This document shows positions 1 through 8,654 of a DNA stretch of 64,000 nucleotides, one piece after another. Positions within the stretch are counted from its first letter, which is position 1; each line of letters begins with the position of its first letter. Source of the DNA: Aureivirga sp. CE67 (GTDB taxonomy: Bacteria; Bacteroidota; Bacteroidia; Flavobacteriales; Flavobacteriaceae); NCBI RefSeq assembly GCF_015767245.1, contig NZ_JADOTV010000002.1, positions 248,001-312,000 on the forward strand. The letters are read 5' to 3'. The translations under genes were made by a program, and so were the position numbers. Below the pieces are notes generated by a model. That model had not been told where the DNA came from, did not search any database, and saw only the letters and a program-made list of their open reading frames with translations.

Positions 1-90
1 TAAAAAACTATAAATACAAATATTTAATTTTTAATTGTTTGCTTCACTGATTTGTTATGATCGTTTAAAAGTAACTGTATTTATTTTTAA

Positions 91-130
91 TCCATAAAAA
101 AAATAGGCTACCTGTTTAGATAGCCTATTT
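91..130 (-). terminator. Rho-independent terminator of the secreted protease
   Basis: A perfect 10-bp stem (AAATAGGCTA / TAGCCTATTT) closes a 10-nt loop. On the minus strand it is followed by a T-rich run, directly downstream of the protease stop codon. Confidence 0.8.
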
Positions 131-175
131 TATTTTACCCATAAAATCCTTTACAAGGATTATTAAAAAAAATAA

Positions 176-2428
176 TTATTTGATGATAATTTTTTCAACT
201 CTTCTCTTACCATTAGCTTCTAAAGAAACAAGGTAGATTCCAGGTTTTAGAGAGCTGATGTTAATTTCGTTTCTGTTAGCAGAGAATTTTTGATTTAATA
301 CTTTAGCACCAAGAATATTGATGATTGTAACATTTCCTTTTTCTTCAGAATCAATATATAATTTTCCTGAAGCAGGGTTAGGATATACACTAATTGTAGC
401 TAAATCAAACTCCTCTAATCCAATTTGGTTATTGTAAACAATGTATTGCTCTTCACCATTCATGATGAAATCTTTTTCTCCAATAGCAAAGAAAATATTA
501 TCAGAAGCTTTTACCATGATTCTAGCATCTTCATAGTATCCAATCTCTGTTGGAATATCAACAGATTCTTGTCCATCATTAGGTGTGTTTTCTAATAAAG
601 TAACAATTGATTCTCCATCGTTAGCAATTAAGAAAATATCTACACTTGCAGCATTGATTGGAGCCATATCTGTATTTTCAACATTCCATTTTACAGTTTT
701 AGTTGATCCAGGTTGCCAAGTAGTTCCGTCAAAAGAAGGAGTTGTTACTTTAAATGGTCCAGCAGCAGTTGATATAGTTACTTTCATATCGTCTGTTCTA
801 CTTTGACCTACTCCCATTTTGTTATCTCTTACCGTAGCAGCGAAATTTAAATCTCTTGCTACGATTGGAATTTGTTCCCATTCCCAACCAATATTTCCAT
901 TAGTTGATTCGAAGATTGATACTAAATTAGGAAAGTATCTTTTGTTGTTATGTCTTGGTTTATAAGATCTAAATAATGGATTTTCATCTTCATTTGGAGT
1001 TGGTTTTAAAGATAAATAATTTAAGTATCTATCTTTTTGTTCCCAACAATAAGTTAATTGATCTCCATCAGCATCAGAAGCAGTAGCTTCTAATACAAAA
1101 GCAGTTCCCATAGGGATAATGTAATCATCACCTGCATCTACAGTTGGAGCTTGGTTATCAAATTCAGTAATTGAAGCGCAGTTACCACCTGAACCATTTC
1201 TTACATGGTATGCAACTTGTGCCATGTTAATTTGGTTGAAATAATCATCTCCTGAACTTTGAACATCTAAATCACCTGAAATTCCAGCATAACTCATAAC
1301 AGTTGACCCACTTCCTGGCTCTACCTGGAATTGGTGTTTTTCACCATTTCCACTTGAATTTACATTGGATACGTGTGTGTGGTTAGCTCCAAATTGATGT
1401 CCCATCTCGTGAGAAGCGTAGTTTGTATCAAAAGCATCTCCTTCAGGAATGTTGTGTCTTGTCCAAGCACTTGCACTTTGTCCTGGAACACAAATACATC
1501 CAATACATCCTGCATTTCCTTGTGGGTTTCCAGTTGAGAATAAATGTCCAAAATCATATTCAGAATTAGTAAATGTAGCACTAATTGTGTTTTGAATTTG
1601 TTGATTGAACTGAGTCTGATCAGAAGCATTCCAAGTAAATGGATCTGTAACAGGGTCTAAGTAAATTACTTCATCATTATCAGCAATTAAGTTGATATGA
1701 ACTGTAAAATCTTTTTCGAAGATTCCATTTAATCTTGTCATTGTAGCATTCATTGCAGCTAAAGCAGCAGATTTAGTTCCTCCATGATAAGTAGTATATT
1801 CTGCAGTAGAAGCTAAAGCAACTCTATAAGTTCTTAACTTTCCATCATAAGAATGTCTATTTTGAACTTCTTCGATATCTTTGATTCCAGCTTCTTCAGT
1901 AAGACATTCGAAGTTATGATCCACAGTATAACCTGATTTTCTATCATAAATAGCGTATAATCCTTCAGCTACATCAATAGACTCGATGTATGTTGTTGGA
2001 GCATCAACTGTAAATGACATCGAACTTAATCCTTTTTCTGGAGAAAGACTGAATCTGATATAGTCAGAAGCATTTTCAATATTTACACCAATATAAGCTC
2101 TGATGTTAGGATATTTAGCTTGTAATCCTGGTTCGAAGTTTGTTGCTTCTTTTACTTCATAAGTAGTAATTTCTCCTTGAGAATTTGGGAAATTTATCAA
2201 AGCACCAGCTTTTCCAGTTTCAAATCTTTCTGGAACATCACTTAATAATAAAGCGATTTTTTCTGTGTCTAATTTGAACACATTATATTCATGAGGTTTT
2301 ACTTTTGTGTAAAGTAAAGCATCCGTATCTTTTGTTCTATCTGATCTTTCCCAAACAGTTTGGGCGTTTATAAAATAAGAGAAAAAACAAAAGAATAGTA
2401 AAATAAAATTAGAGTATATTACTTTCAT
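176..2428 (-). CDS. Secreted reprolysin-family zinc metalloprotease with T9SS sorting domain
   Basis: This is a secreted M12B/reprolysin-like metalloprotease, 750 aa. The zinc-binding motif HEMGHQFGANHTH (HExxHxxGxxH) begins near residue 340, and conserved Cys residues lie just before it (GCIGCICVPG). An N-terminal signal peptide (MKVIYSNFILLFFCFF...NAQ) fits Sec export. The C-terminal ~80 residues form a type IX sorting domain (ISVYPNPASGKLYI ... GIYLVSLEANGKR), so the protein should be carried across the outer membrane by T9SS. A PKD/Ig-like region lies between. An in-frame start nine codons upstream is possible, but the ATG chosen here begins the signal peptide and sits ~18 nt from a TAnnTTTG box. 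The gene stands alone, divergent from ribF. The natural substrate is unknown. Confidence 0.93.
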   Translation of the reverse strand: MKVIYSNFILLFFCFFSYFINAQTVWERSDRTKDTDALLYTKVKPHEYNVFKLDTEKIALLLSDVPERFETGKAGALINFPNSQGEITTYEVKEATNFEPGLQAKYPNIRAYIGVNIENASDYIRFSLSPEKGLSSMSFTVDAPTTYIESIDVAEGLYAIYDRKSGYTVDHNFECLTEEAGIKDIEEVQNRHSYDGKLRTYRVALASTAEYTTYHGGTKSAALAAMNATMTRLNGIFEKDFTVHINLIADNDEVIYLDPVTDPFTWNASDQTQFNQQIQNTISATFTNSEYDFGHLFSTGNPQGNAGCIGCICVPGQSASAWTRHNIPEGDAFDTNYASHEMGHQFGANHTHVSNVNSSGNGEKHQFQVEPGSGSTVMSYAGISGDLDVQSSGDDYFNQINMAQVAYHVRNGSGGNCASITEFDNQAPTVDAGDDYIIPMGTAFVLEATASDADGDQLTYCWEQKDRYLNYLSLKPTPNEDENPLFRSYKPRHNNKRYFPNLVSIFESTNGNIGWEWEQIPIVARDLNFAATVRDNKMGVGQSRTDDMKVTISTAAGPFKVTTPSFDGTTWQPGSTKTVKWNVENTDMAPINAASVDIFLIANDGESIVTLLENTPNDGQESVDIPTEIGYYEDARIMVKASDNIFFAIGEKDFIMNGEEQYIVYNNQIGLEEFDLATISVYPNPASGKLYIDSEEKGNVTIINILGAKVLNQKFSANRNEINISSLKPGIYLVSLEANGKRRVEKIIIK

Positions 2429-2452
2429 ACATATTTGTTTTAAAATAGTTAT

Positions 2453-2460
2453 CAAAAATA
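2453..2460 (-). promoter_or_regulatory. Bacteroidota -7 box of the protease gene
   Basis: The minus strand reads TATTTTTG, a match to TAnnTTTG, about 25 nt upstream of the chosen ATG. No clear -33 TTTG box was found, so this is a moderate call. Confidence 0.5.
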
Positions 2461-2728
2461 TTATATTATCGCTAATTTTTATTAATTATTATTTATTAAA
2501 TATTTTTTTTGATAAAAATTAAAAAAAAAGCTAAATCAGATACTTTAAATTTAATTAATGATTTTTTATGTTTAAAAAAATAGTAAATACATAAAATTTT
2601 CACATTAAAAATAGGATTAATATTTTATTTTTAGAGTTTAAATATCTGTATAAGAATTATGTTTTTGGTTTTTTTAGATAAGATTGAACTGATTTCAAAA
2701 AAAACTTCAACAACTTTTATATTCTTAA
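2461..2728. other. AT-rich intergenic region between divergent genes
   Basis: This stretch separates the divergent protease and ribF genes. It is almost entirely A/T with several poly-A and poly-T runs. Apart from the promoter boxes at its two ends I see no ORF, repeat or strong hairpin. Confidence 0.6.
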
Positions 2729-2736
2729 TATATTTG
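2729..2736 (+). promoter_or_regulatory. Bacteroidota -7 box of ribF
   Basis: TATATTTG matches TAnnTTTG and lies 28 nt before the TTG start of ribF. The -33 region is weak. Confidence 0.5.
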
Positions 2737-2764
2737 TAACATAGAATTTTTAAAAAATTTCACG

Positions 2765-3691
2765 TTGTTAATTCATAAAAGTTTAAACGATTTTTCTTCA
2801 ACAAAAGAAACCGTAATTACAATCGGAACTTTTGATGGTGTTCATGTTGGTCATAAAAAGATCATTGAGCAATTAGTTCAAGATGCAAAAAAACATAATA
2901 CAGAGTCTTTATTATTGACTTTCTTTCCTCATCCAAGGATGGTTCTTCAAAAAGATATGGACATTAAATTGATCAATACAATTGAGGAAAAAGCTTCTCT
3001 TTTAGAAAATTTAGGTTTAGATCATTTGATTATTCATCCTTTTGATAAAGAATTTTCAAGATTAACAGCATTAGAATTTGTTCGAAATATTTTAGTAAAT
3101 AAACTTCATGTTTCAAAGTTGGTTATTGGTTATGACCATCATTTTGGAAAAAATAGAGAAGGTAGTTTTGAACAATTAAAAGAATATAGCGAATTATACG
3201 ATTTTGAAATTCAAGAAATTCCTGCACAAGACATTGATCATATTTCTGTTTCATCTACAAAAATCCGAAAAGCTCTTGAAGATGGAGATATTAAAAGAGC
3301 AAATGATTATTTAGGATATTCTTTTATGCTTCATGGGAAAGTAGTGAAAGGAGAGCAAATTGGAACTACAATAGGTTATCCTACAGCAAATATTGAGATT
3401 TCTGAAGATTATAAATTAGTTCCAAAAAATGGTGTTTATATAGTACAAACTTTTTACAAAGATCAATTGTATTATGGAATGATGAATATCGGAAAACGTC
3501 CTACAGTTTTTGGAAATCATCGTACGATTGAAGTGCATCTTTTTGACTTTTCGGAGAATATTTATGGAGAAAATCTAAAGATTGAATTGCTTCATTATTT
3601 ACGAGAAGAAAAAAAGTTTGAAGACATAGAGCAATTAAAACTTCAACTAGAAAAAGATAAAACAAACTCAAAACGATTTTTATTTTCTTAA
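2765..3691 (+). CDS. ribF: Bifunctional riboflavin kinase / FAD synthetase
   Basis: The enzyme makes FMN from riboflavin and then FAD from FMN in the cytoplasm. At 308 aa it has the usual family length. The N-terminal FAD synthetase domain carries the nucleotidyltransferase signature GTFDGVHVGHKKI (about residues 22-34). The C-terminal flavokinase domain (about 180-305) includes GYPTANIE and NIGKRPTV. Translation appears to begin at TTG: no in-frame ATG lies between the upstream promoter box and the conserved region. It is followed 78 nt later by serS in the same direction with no terminator between, so the two may be co-transcribed. Confidence 0.95.
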   Translation: MLIHKSLNDFSSTKETVITIGTFDGVHVGHKKIIEQLVQDAKKHNTESLLLTFFPHPRMVLQKDMDIKLINTIEEKASLLENLGLDHLIIHPFDKEFSRLTALEFVRNILVNKLHVSKLVIGYDHHFGKNREGSFEQLKEYSELYDFEIQEIPAQDIDHISVSSTKIRKALEDGDIKRANDYLGYSFMLHGKVVKGEQIGTTIGYPTANIEISEDYKLVPKNGVYIVQTFYKDQLYYGMMNIGKRPTVFGNHRTIEVHLFDFSENIYGENLKIELLHYLREEKKFEDIEQLKLQLEKDKTNSKRFLFS

Positions 3692-3769
3692 AACGATTTA
3701 AAATAACTGTTGAAATACTTTATTATTCAGAGTTATTATTAAATTTGCTTTTTTATTAAAATAAAAATT

Positions 3770-5044
3770 ATGTTACAAGTAACGTTTATCAGAGAAAACA
3801 AAGAAGCCGTATTAAAAGGTTTAGCAAAGCGTAACTTTCAGAACGCTGAAGAAATTATCAACAAAGTATTGAGTACAGACGAAAGTAAGAGAAGTATTCA
3901 GTTAGACTTAGATAATACATTGGCTGAATCCAATAAAATCTCAAAGGAAATCGGTATTTTATTCAAATCTGGTGAGCGTGAGAAAGCTGAAGAAATGAAA
4001 GCTAAAACTGCAGAATTAAAAGAAAAAACTGCAACTTTAAAAGAAGCTTTCCAAAAAGAAGCTGATGCTTTATTAGACTTATTATATCAGATTCCAAACA
4101 TTCCTAATGATTTAGTTCCTGCTGGAAAAAATGAAGAAGACAACGAAACTGTTTTCGAGCACGGAGAAATTCCACAACTTTTTGAAGGAGCATTACCTCA
4201 CTGGGAATTGGCTAGTAAGTATGATATTATTGATTTCGAATTAGGAAATAAAATCGCAGGAGCAGGTTTCCCTGTTTATAAAGGAAAAGGAGCTAGATTA
4301 CAAAGAGCTTTGATCAACTATTTCTTAGACAAAAATACTGCTGCTGGATATAAAGAAGTACAAGTTCCTCATGTGGTGAATGAAGCTTCTGGATATGGAA
4401 CAGGACAATTACCAGACAAAGAAGGGCAAATGTATCATATTCCTGCACAGGATTTATACTTAATTCCAACTGCGGAAGTTCCAGTAACAAACATTTTTAG
4501 AGATGTTTTATTAAAAGAAAAAGATTTCCCAATCACATACACCGGTTATACACCATGTTTCCGTGTAGAAGCTGGATCTTATGGAGCACATGTAAGAGGA
4601 TTAAACAGATTACACCAATTTGATAAAGTAGAAATCGTAAGAGTTGAACATCCAGAGAATTCTTATAAAGCTTTAGACGGAATGGTGGAGCATGTAAAAG
4701 AAATTTTACAAGAATTAAACTTACCGTATAGAATTTTAAGACTTTGTGGTGGAGATACAGGATTTACTTCTGCTTTAACTTATGATTTTGAGTTATTCTC
4801 TACAGCGCAAGATAGATGGTTAGAAATTAGTTCTGTTTCAAACTTCGAATCTTTCCAAGCAAATAGATTAAAATTAAGATTTAAAGGAAAAGATGGTAAA
4901 AAGCAATTGGCACATACTTTAAATGGAAGTTCATTAGCATTACCAAGAGTTATGGCAGGGATTTTAGAGAATTACCAAACTCCGGAAGGAATTAAAATAC
5001 CAGAAGTATTAATTCCTTACACAGGGTTTGACATAATCAACTAA
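3770..5044 (+). CDS. serS: Seryl-tRNA synthetase
   Basis: This class II aminoacyl-tRNA synthetase charges tRNA(Ser). Its 424 aa match the family. An N-terminal coiled-coil tRNA-binding arm (about residues 30-105, rich in K and E) precedes the catalytic core. Motif 2 is visible as CFRVEAGSYGAHVRGLNR followed by HQFDKVE, and motif 3 as LNGSSLALPRVMAGILENYQ. The ATG follows an AT-rich leader without a Shine-Dalgarno. A strong terminator follows the stop codon. Confidence 0.97.
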   Translation: MLQVTFIRENKEAVLKGLAKRNFQNAEEIINKVLSTDESKRSIQLDLDNTLAESNKISKEIGILFKSGEREKAEEMKAKTAELKEKTATLKEAFQKEADALLDLLYQIPNIPNDLVPAGKNEEDNETVFEHGEIPQLFEGALPHWELASKYDIIDFELGNKIAGAGFPVYKGKGARLQRALINYFLDKNTAAGYKEVQVPHVVNEASGYGTGQLPDKEGQMYHIPAQDLYLIPTAEVPVTNIFRDVLLKEKDFPITYTGYTPCFRVEAGSYGAHVRGLNRLHQFDKVEIVRVEHPENSYKALDGMVEHVKEILQELNLPYRILRLCGGDTGFTSALTYDFELFSTAQDRWLEISSVSNFESFQANRLKLRFKGKDGKKQLAHTLNGSSLALPRVMAGILENYQTPEGIKIPEVLIPYTGFDIIN

Positions 5045-5059
5045 TAATAAACAAATCAT

Positions 5060-5108
5060 AATACCTAAACAGTGAATGTTTTCATTTTATTGTTTAGGTA
5101 TTTTTTTT
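5060..5108 (+). terminator. Terminator of serS
   Basis: A 12-bp stem (AATACCTAAACA / TGTTTAGGTATT) is followed by an eight-T run immediately downstream of serS. Confidence 0.88.
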
Positions 5109-5353
5109 AGTAATATTTTAACAATTCACTTCTGTTAAAGTATTTCATTGCTTCTTCGCTATTTTTCAATATTTATTTTAAAATTTTATTTAATTACATA
5201 TTTAAATTGAAGTGTATCATAAATTGTGATATATGTTATTTAAATATGTGAAACTATATGATGATTGTCTGTAATTATGTATTATTGATTCATATTGTAA
5301 TTAGTGCTTTGCTTTTAATGTAAACTTAATGTTAAGAAATTGTTTCTAATATA
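5109..5353. other. AT-rich non-coding stretch
   Basis: Between the serS terminator and the next promoter I see no ORF, no repeat and no convincing RNA structure. Confidence 0.5.
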
Positions 5354-5384
5354 TTTGGTTAGTGTAAAAAAATAGCTATCTTTG
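5354..5384 (+). promoter_or_regulatory. Complete Bacteroidota promoter (TTTG-N19-TATCTTTG)
   Basis: A -33 TTTG at 5354-5357 and a -7 TATCTTTG at 5377-5384 are separated by exactly 19 nt, close to the consensus for this phylum. It is 34 nt upstream of the next ATG and is the best-formed promoter in the window. Confidence 0.75.
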
Positions 5385-5418
5385 TGAATATATCGTTAAC
5401 CATTAAAAATTTAATATC

Positions 5419-5769
5419 ATGAAAAAAGTATTTTTTACAATATCGGTTTTAATAGGATTAGGATTATCTGCTCAAACAGTTGAACCTAAATATGAGAAAA
5501 ATGAAGACTTAGTAAAAGCTACATACTATCATGATAATGGAGAAGTAAGAGAGAAAGGATTTTACAAAGACAAGAAATTACACGGAACTTGGGTTAAGTA
5601 TAATGAGAAGGGAGAAAAGGTTACTTTAGGAAATTATCATGAAGGAATGAAAGTCGGAAAATGGTTATTCTGGCAAGAAGGAGTTTTAAGAGAAGTGAAT
5701 TATGATAATTCTAAAATAGCTAGTGTGAGCGAATGGAAAGAAACTTCAAAAGTGGCTTACAATAAATAG
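5419..5769 (+). CDS. Secreted MORN/YwqK-like repeat protein
   Basis: This 116-aa protein has an N-terminal signal peptide (MKKVFFTISVLIGLGLSAQT). It is followed by two to three MORN-like units: HDNGEVREKGFYKDKKLHGTW, then NEKGEKVTLGNYHEGMKVGKW, then QEGVLREVNYDNSK. Such repeats occur in the YwqK/MORN superfamily. Members in flavobacteria are abundant and sometimes carry wrong enzyme names, so I give no enzymatic role. The gene has its own promoter and terminator and is therefore monocistronic. The likely location is the periplasm or cell envelope. Confidence 0.8.
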   Translation: MKKVFFTISVLIGLGLSAQTVEPKYEKNEDLVKATYYHDNGEVREKGFYKDKKLHGTWVKYNEKGEKVTLGNYHEGMKVGKWLFWQEGVLREVNYDNSKIASVSEWKETSKVAYNK

Positions 5770-5802
5770 TTTTACGATATACAATCAAATTTGAATACAT
5801 GA

Positions 5803-5833
5803 GAAAACCACCTTATATAAGGTGGTTTTTTTA
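5803..5833 (+). terminator. Terminator after the MORN-like gene
   Basis: A perfect stem AAAACCACC / GGTGGTTTT with loop TTATATAA is followed by T-rich sequence. Confidence 0.87.
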
Positions 5834-5968
5834 TTTGTATTATGTTAAAAATATTCGATTTTTAGCTTTAAATATGATAATTGTTATAAAAAAAGAAAAA
5901 ATATAGCAGGAAAAGTGTAAAAATAAAGACATACACTTGCTTGTTATTTCATAAGAAAAATTATTGTG

Positions 5969-5976
5969 TATATTTG
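5969..5976 (+). promoter_or_regulatory. Bacteroidota -7 box upstream of the hmgA leader
   Basis: TATATTTG matches TAnnTTTG. It ends 6 nt before the ATG of a 21-codon ORF and lies about 240 nt upstream of hmgA. If used, transcription would begin at or next to that ATG. The nearest TTG for a -33 box gives a spacing of 25 nt, longer than ideal. Confidence 0.45.
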
Positions 5977-5982
5977 TTTCCT

Positions 5983-6048
5983 ATGAAAGAAGCTTGGGCA
6001 AACTTACTAATTTTACTAAAATTCTTAATCAAGAGAAATCCTGAATAA
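5983..6048 (+). CDS. Possible 21-codon leader ORF upstream of hmgA
   Basis: An ATG-to-TAA frame encodes a 21-residue peptide beginning MKEAWANLLILLKFLIKRNP. It is preceded within 6 nt by a promoter -7 box, so an mRNA starting there would be nearly leaderless. It lies in the 390-nt non-coding region ahead of the tyrosine catabolic genes. The peptide contains single Trp and Phe residues but no run of regulatory codons, so classical amino-acid attenuation is not evident. It could be a leader peptide, a small hydrophobic peptide, or a chance ORF. Confidence 0.3.
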   Translation: MKEAWANLLILLKFLIKRNPE

Positions 6049-6082
6049 GAGCTACTACTTTTATGTAAATTATTAAGATTTA

Positions 6083-6176
6083 AAATTATCCAATTCTAGA
6101 AAAATAGCATTAAATTTATTTTGTCTAAAAAGAAAGAGTTTTAACCAATATTTATGGTTGAAATTTAGGATAATTT
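6083..6176 (+). promoter_or_regulatory. Inverted repeat in the hmgA 5' region
   Basis: AAATTATCC (6083-6091) and GGATAATTT (6168-6176) are exact reverse complements bracketing about 76 nt. Inside is a smaller AACCA/TGGTT hairpin. This could fold as a structured leader or act as an operator. I do not recognise a known riboswitch. Confidence 0.3.
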
Positions 6177-6218
6177 CGAAATTGACTTTAAAATTATACC
6201 AATAAAAAGTTTTATAAA

Positions 6219-7376
6219 ATGCCAAGATATCACAAATTAGGTAGTATTCCTTCAAAGAGGCACATCACTTTCGAAAAGCCAGATGGAGGTTTATACCAAG
6301 AAGAGCTTTTTGGTACAGCAGGATTCGCAGGGAATTCTTCATTATTGTACCACATTTATCCTCCAACAGTAGTTACAGAGATAAAAAAAGTAGGAGATGT
6401 ATCTCCAAAGGTTGCAATTGAGAAAAACATGAAAGCATTAAGCTTAAAAGGTTTTTCATTACCACAAGAGCAAGATTATTTAGAAAGTAGAAAAACATTA
6501 TTTGTAAACAATGATTTACATATCGGTTTAGCTGCTCCTAAAGAATTTTCAAAAGATTATTTCTATAAAAATGCAGATGCAGACGAAATGTTATTCGTTC
6601 ACATCGGTTCTGGAACATTAAGAACATCTTATGGAAGCATTCCTTTTGAATATGGAGATTATTTAATCATTCCAAGAGGTACGATTTATCAAATCGATTT
6701 TGATACTGAAGATAACAGGTTACTTTATGTAGAATCATTTAGTCCAATTGTAACTCCTAAACGTTACCGTAACAATTTTGGACAAATGTTAGAGCATTCA
6801 CCATATTGTGAAAGAGATTTTAAACTTCCTGAAAATCTAGAAACTCATGATGAAAAAGGAGAGTTTAAAGTAAAAATCAAGAAGCAAGGTGTAATGTGGG
6901 AATATACTTATGGAAACCACCCATTTGACGTTGTAGGATGGGACGGATTTAACTATCCATTTGGATTCTCAATTCATGATTTTGAGCCATTAACAGGAAG
7001 AATTCACCAACCGCCACCAGTACACCAACAATGGGAAGCTGCTGGATTCGTAGTTTGTTCTTTCGTGCCAAGATTGTATGATTATCATCCAAAAGCAATT
7101 CCTGCTCCTTACCACCATAGTAATATTGATTCGGAAGAATTATTATACTATGTAGATGGTGATTTCATGAGTAGAAATAATATTGAAAAAGGACAAATCA
7201 CTTTACATCCAGGAGGAATTCCACACGGACCACACCCTGGAGCAATTGAAAGAAGTATTGGTAAAAAGGAAACAGAAGAATTAGCTGTTATGATTGATCC
7301 TTTTGCACCAATGATGATTACGGAAGAAGCGTTAAAATTAGAAGTTGATGATTATTACAAATCATGGGCTGAGTAA
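6219..7376 (+). CDS. hmgA: Homogentisate 1,2-dioxygenase
   Basis: It opens the aromatic ring of homogentisate to maleylacetoacetate in tyrosine/phenylalanine breakdown, using Fe(II). The 385-aa length matches the shorter Bacteroidota form. Family landmarks are the N-terminal MPRYHKLGSIPSKRHITFEK, the QPPPVHQQWEA and FVPRLYDYHP stretches, the iron-ligand region HHSNIDSEE, and HPGGIPHGPHPGAIE near the C-terminus. hppD, which makes its substrate, follows after 54 nt with no terminator between, so the pair is an operon. The upstream region carries the leader ORF and inverted repeat described above. Confidence 0.95.
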   Translation: MPRYHKLGSIPSKRHITFEKPDGGLYQEELFGTAGFAGNSSLLYHIYPPTVVTEIKKVGDVSPKVAIEKNMKALSLKGFSLPQEQDYLESRKTLFVNNDLHIGLAAPKEFSKDYFYKNADADEMLFVHIGSGTLRTSYGSIPFEYGDYLIIPRGTIYQIDFDTEDNRLLYVESFSPIVTPKRYRNNFGQMLEHSPYCERDFKLPENLETHDEKGEFKVKIKKQGVMWEYTYGNHPFDVVGWDGFNYPFGFSIHDFEPLTGRIHQPPPVHQQWEAAGFVVCSFVPRLYDYHPKAIPAPYHHSNIDSEELLYYVDGDFMSRNNIEKGQITLHPGGIPHGPHPGAIERSIGKKETEELAVMIDPFAPMMITEEALKLEVDDYYKSWAE

Positions 7377-7430
7377 TTTTATGCAAGTAAAATGACTATT
7401 TTTTTCTAAAACTAAAACAACAAAACTAAA

Positions 7431-8582
7431 ATGAAAGACTTAAAAAATATAGAGAACGTATCTTATGGATTAGAGAAAATTTTCCCAGAAGCTGAGGATT
7501 TTCTTCCATTAAACGGAACAGATTATGTAGAAATGATTGTAGGAAATGCAAAACAAGCTGCGCATTTTTATAAAACTGCATTTGGATTTCAATCATTAGC
7601 ATATTCAGGATTAGAAACAGGAAACAAAGAAAAAACTTCTTATGTTCTTGTTCAAGATAAAATCCGTTTAGTATTAAGTACGCCAACAAAATCAGGAGGA
7701 GAATTAAACGAGCACTTAGATAAGCATGGAGATGCTGTGAAAGTGGTTGCCCTTTGGGTTGATGATGCAAGAAAATCTTGGGAAGAAACTACTAGCAGAG
7801 GAGCAAAATCTTACATGGAGCCAACTGTAGAAACAGATGAGCATGGAGAAGTAGTTCGTTCAGGAATTCATACTTATGGAGATACTGTTCATATTTTCGT
7901 GGAAAGAAAAAACTACAAAGGAACTTTCTTACCAGGATTCAGAAAATGGGAATCTCACTATAACCCAGTTGACTGTGGATTACGTTATATCGACCACATG
8001 GTAGGAAACGTAGATTGGAATGAAATGAACAAATGGGGAGATTTCTACAGAAATGTAATGGGATTTGCTCAATTAGTATCATTCGATGATAAAGATATTT
8101 CTACAGAGTACACAGCTCTTATGTCAAAAGTAATGACAAACGGAAATGGACGTATCAAATTCCCAATTAATGAGCCAGCTGAAGGAAGAAAAAAATCTCA
8201 AATCGAGGAGTATTTAGATTTCTATAATGGAGCAGGAGTTCAGCATATTGCTGTTGCAACAAACAACATTATCGAAACAGTTACAGCTTTAAGAGATAGA
8301 GGAGTTGAATTCTTATATGTTCCTTCTACTTATTATGATGATGTATTAGAAAGAGTAGGAGAAATTGATGAAGATTTAGAGCCATTAAAAGAATTAGGAA
8401 TCTTAATTGACCGTGATGATGAAGGATATTTATTACAAATCTTCACGAAGCCAGTAATGGATAGACCAACTTTATTCTTCGAAATTATTCAAAGAAAAGG
8501 AGCTACTTCTTTCGGAAAAGGAAACTTTAAAGCTTTATTCGAATCAATCGAACGTGAGCAAGAACAAAGAGGAACTTTATAA
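7431..8582 (+). CDS. hppD: 4-hydroxyphenylpyruvate dioxygenase
   Basis: The enzyme converts 4-hydroxyphenylpyruvate to homogentisate with Fe(II). It has two vicinal-oxygen-chelate halves: the N-terminal one starts DYVEMIVGNAKQAAHFYKT, and the C-terminal one carries the metal ligands in YIDHMVGNV, GVQHIAVAT and FFEIIQRKG. At 383 aa it is a typical length. The ATG is preceded by an A-rich leader. Together with hmgA it provides two consecutive steps of tyrosine catabolism. A strong terminator follows its stop. Confidence 0.96.
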   Translation: MKDLKNIENVSYGLEKIFPEAEDFLPLNGTDYVEMIVGNAKQAAHFYKTAFGFQSLAYSGLETGNKEKTSYVLVQDKIRLVLSTPTKSGGELNEHLDKHGDAVKVVALWVDDARKSWEETTSRGAKSYMEPTVETDEHGEVVRSGIHTYGDTVHIFVERKNYKGTFLPGFRKWESHYNPVDCGLRYIDHMVGNVDWNEMNKWGDFYRNVMGFAQLVSFDDKDISTEYTALMSKVMTNGNGRIKFPINEPAEGRKKSQIEEYLDFYNGAGVQHIAVATNNIIETVTALRDRGVEFLYVPSTYYDDVLERVGEIDEDLEPLKELGILIDRDDEGYLLQIFTKPVMDRPTLFFEIIQRKGATSFGKGNFKALFESIEREQEQRGTL

Positions 8583-8605
8583 TTGAAAAAGTAACAAAAT
8601 ATATA

Positions 8606-8646
8606 AACTCTTTACCTGAATTAATTTTTGGGTAAAGAGTTTTTTC
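8606..8646 (+). terminator. Terminator between hppD and kynA
   Basis: An 11-bp stem AACTCTTTACC / GGTAAAGAGTT is followed by a T run. It ends only 9-14 nt before the kynA ATG, so it may act as a partial terminator or attenuator for the downstream dioxygenase. Confidence 0.82.
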
Positions 8647-8654
8647 ATTTAAAT

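Noticed and set aside
6073-6255. Minus-strand 60-codon ORF over the hmgA start
   Set aside because: It overlaps the hmgA start codon and leader, is AT-driven (Asn, Phe, Lys, Tyr), and has no supporting signals.
8628-8654. TTG start of kynA, nine codons upstream
   Set aside because: The codon lies within the hppD terminator hairpin and the added residues are not part of the conserved family region.
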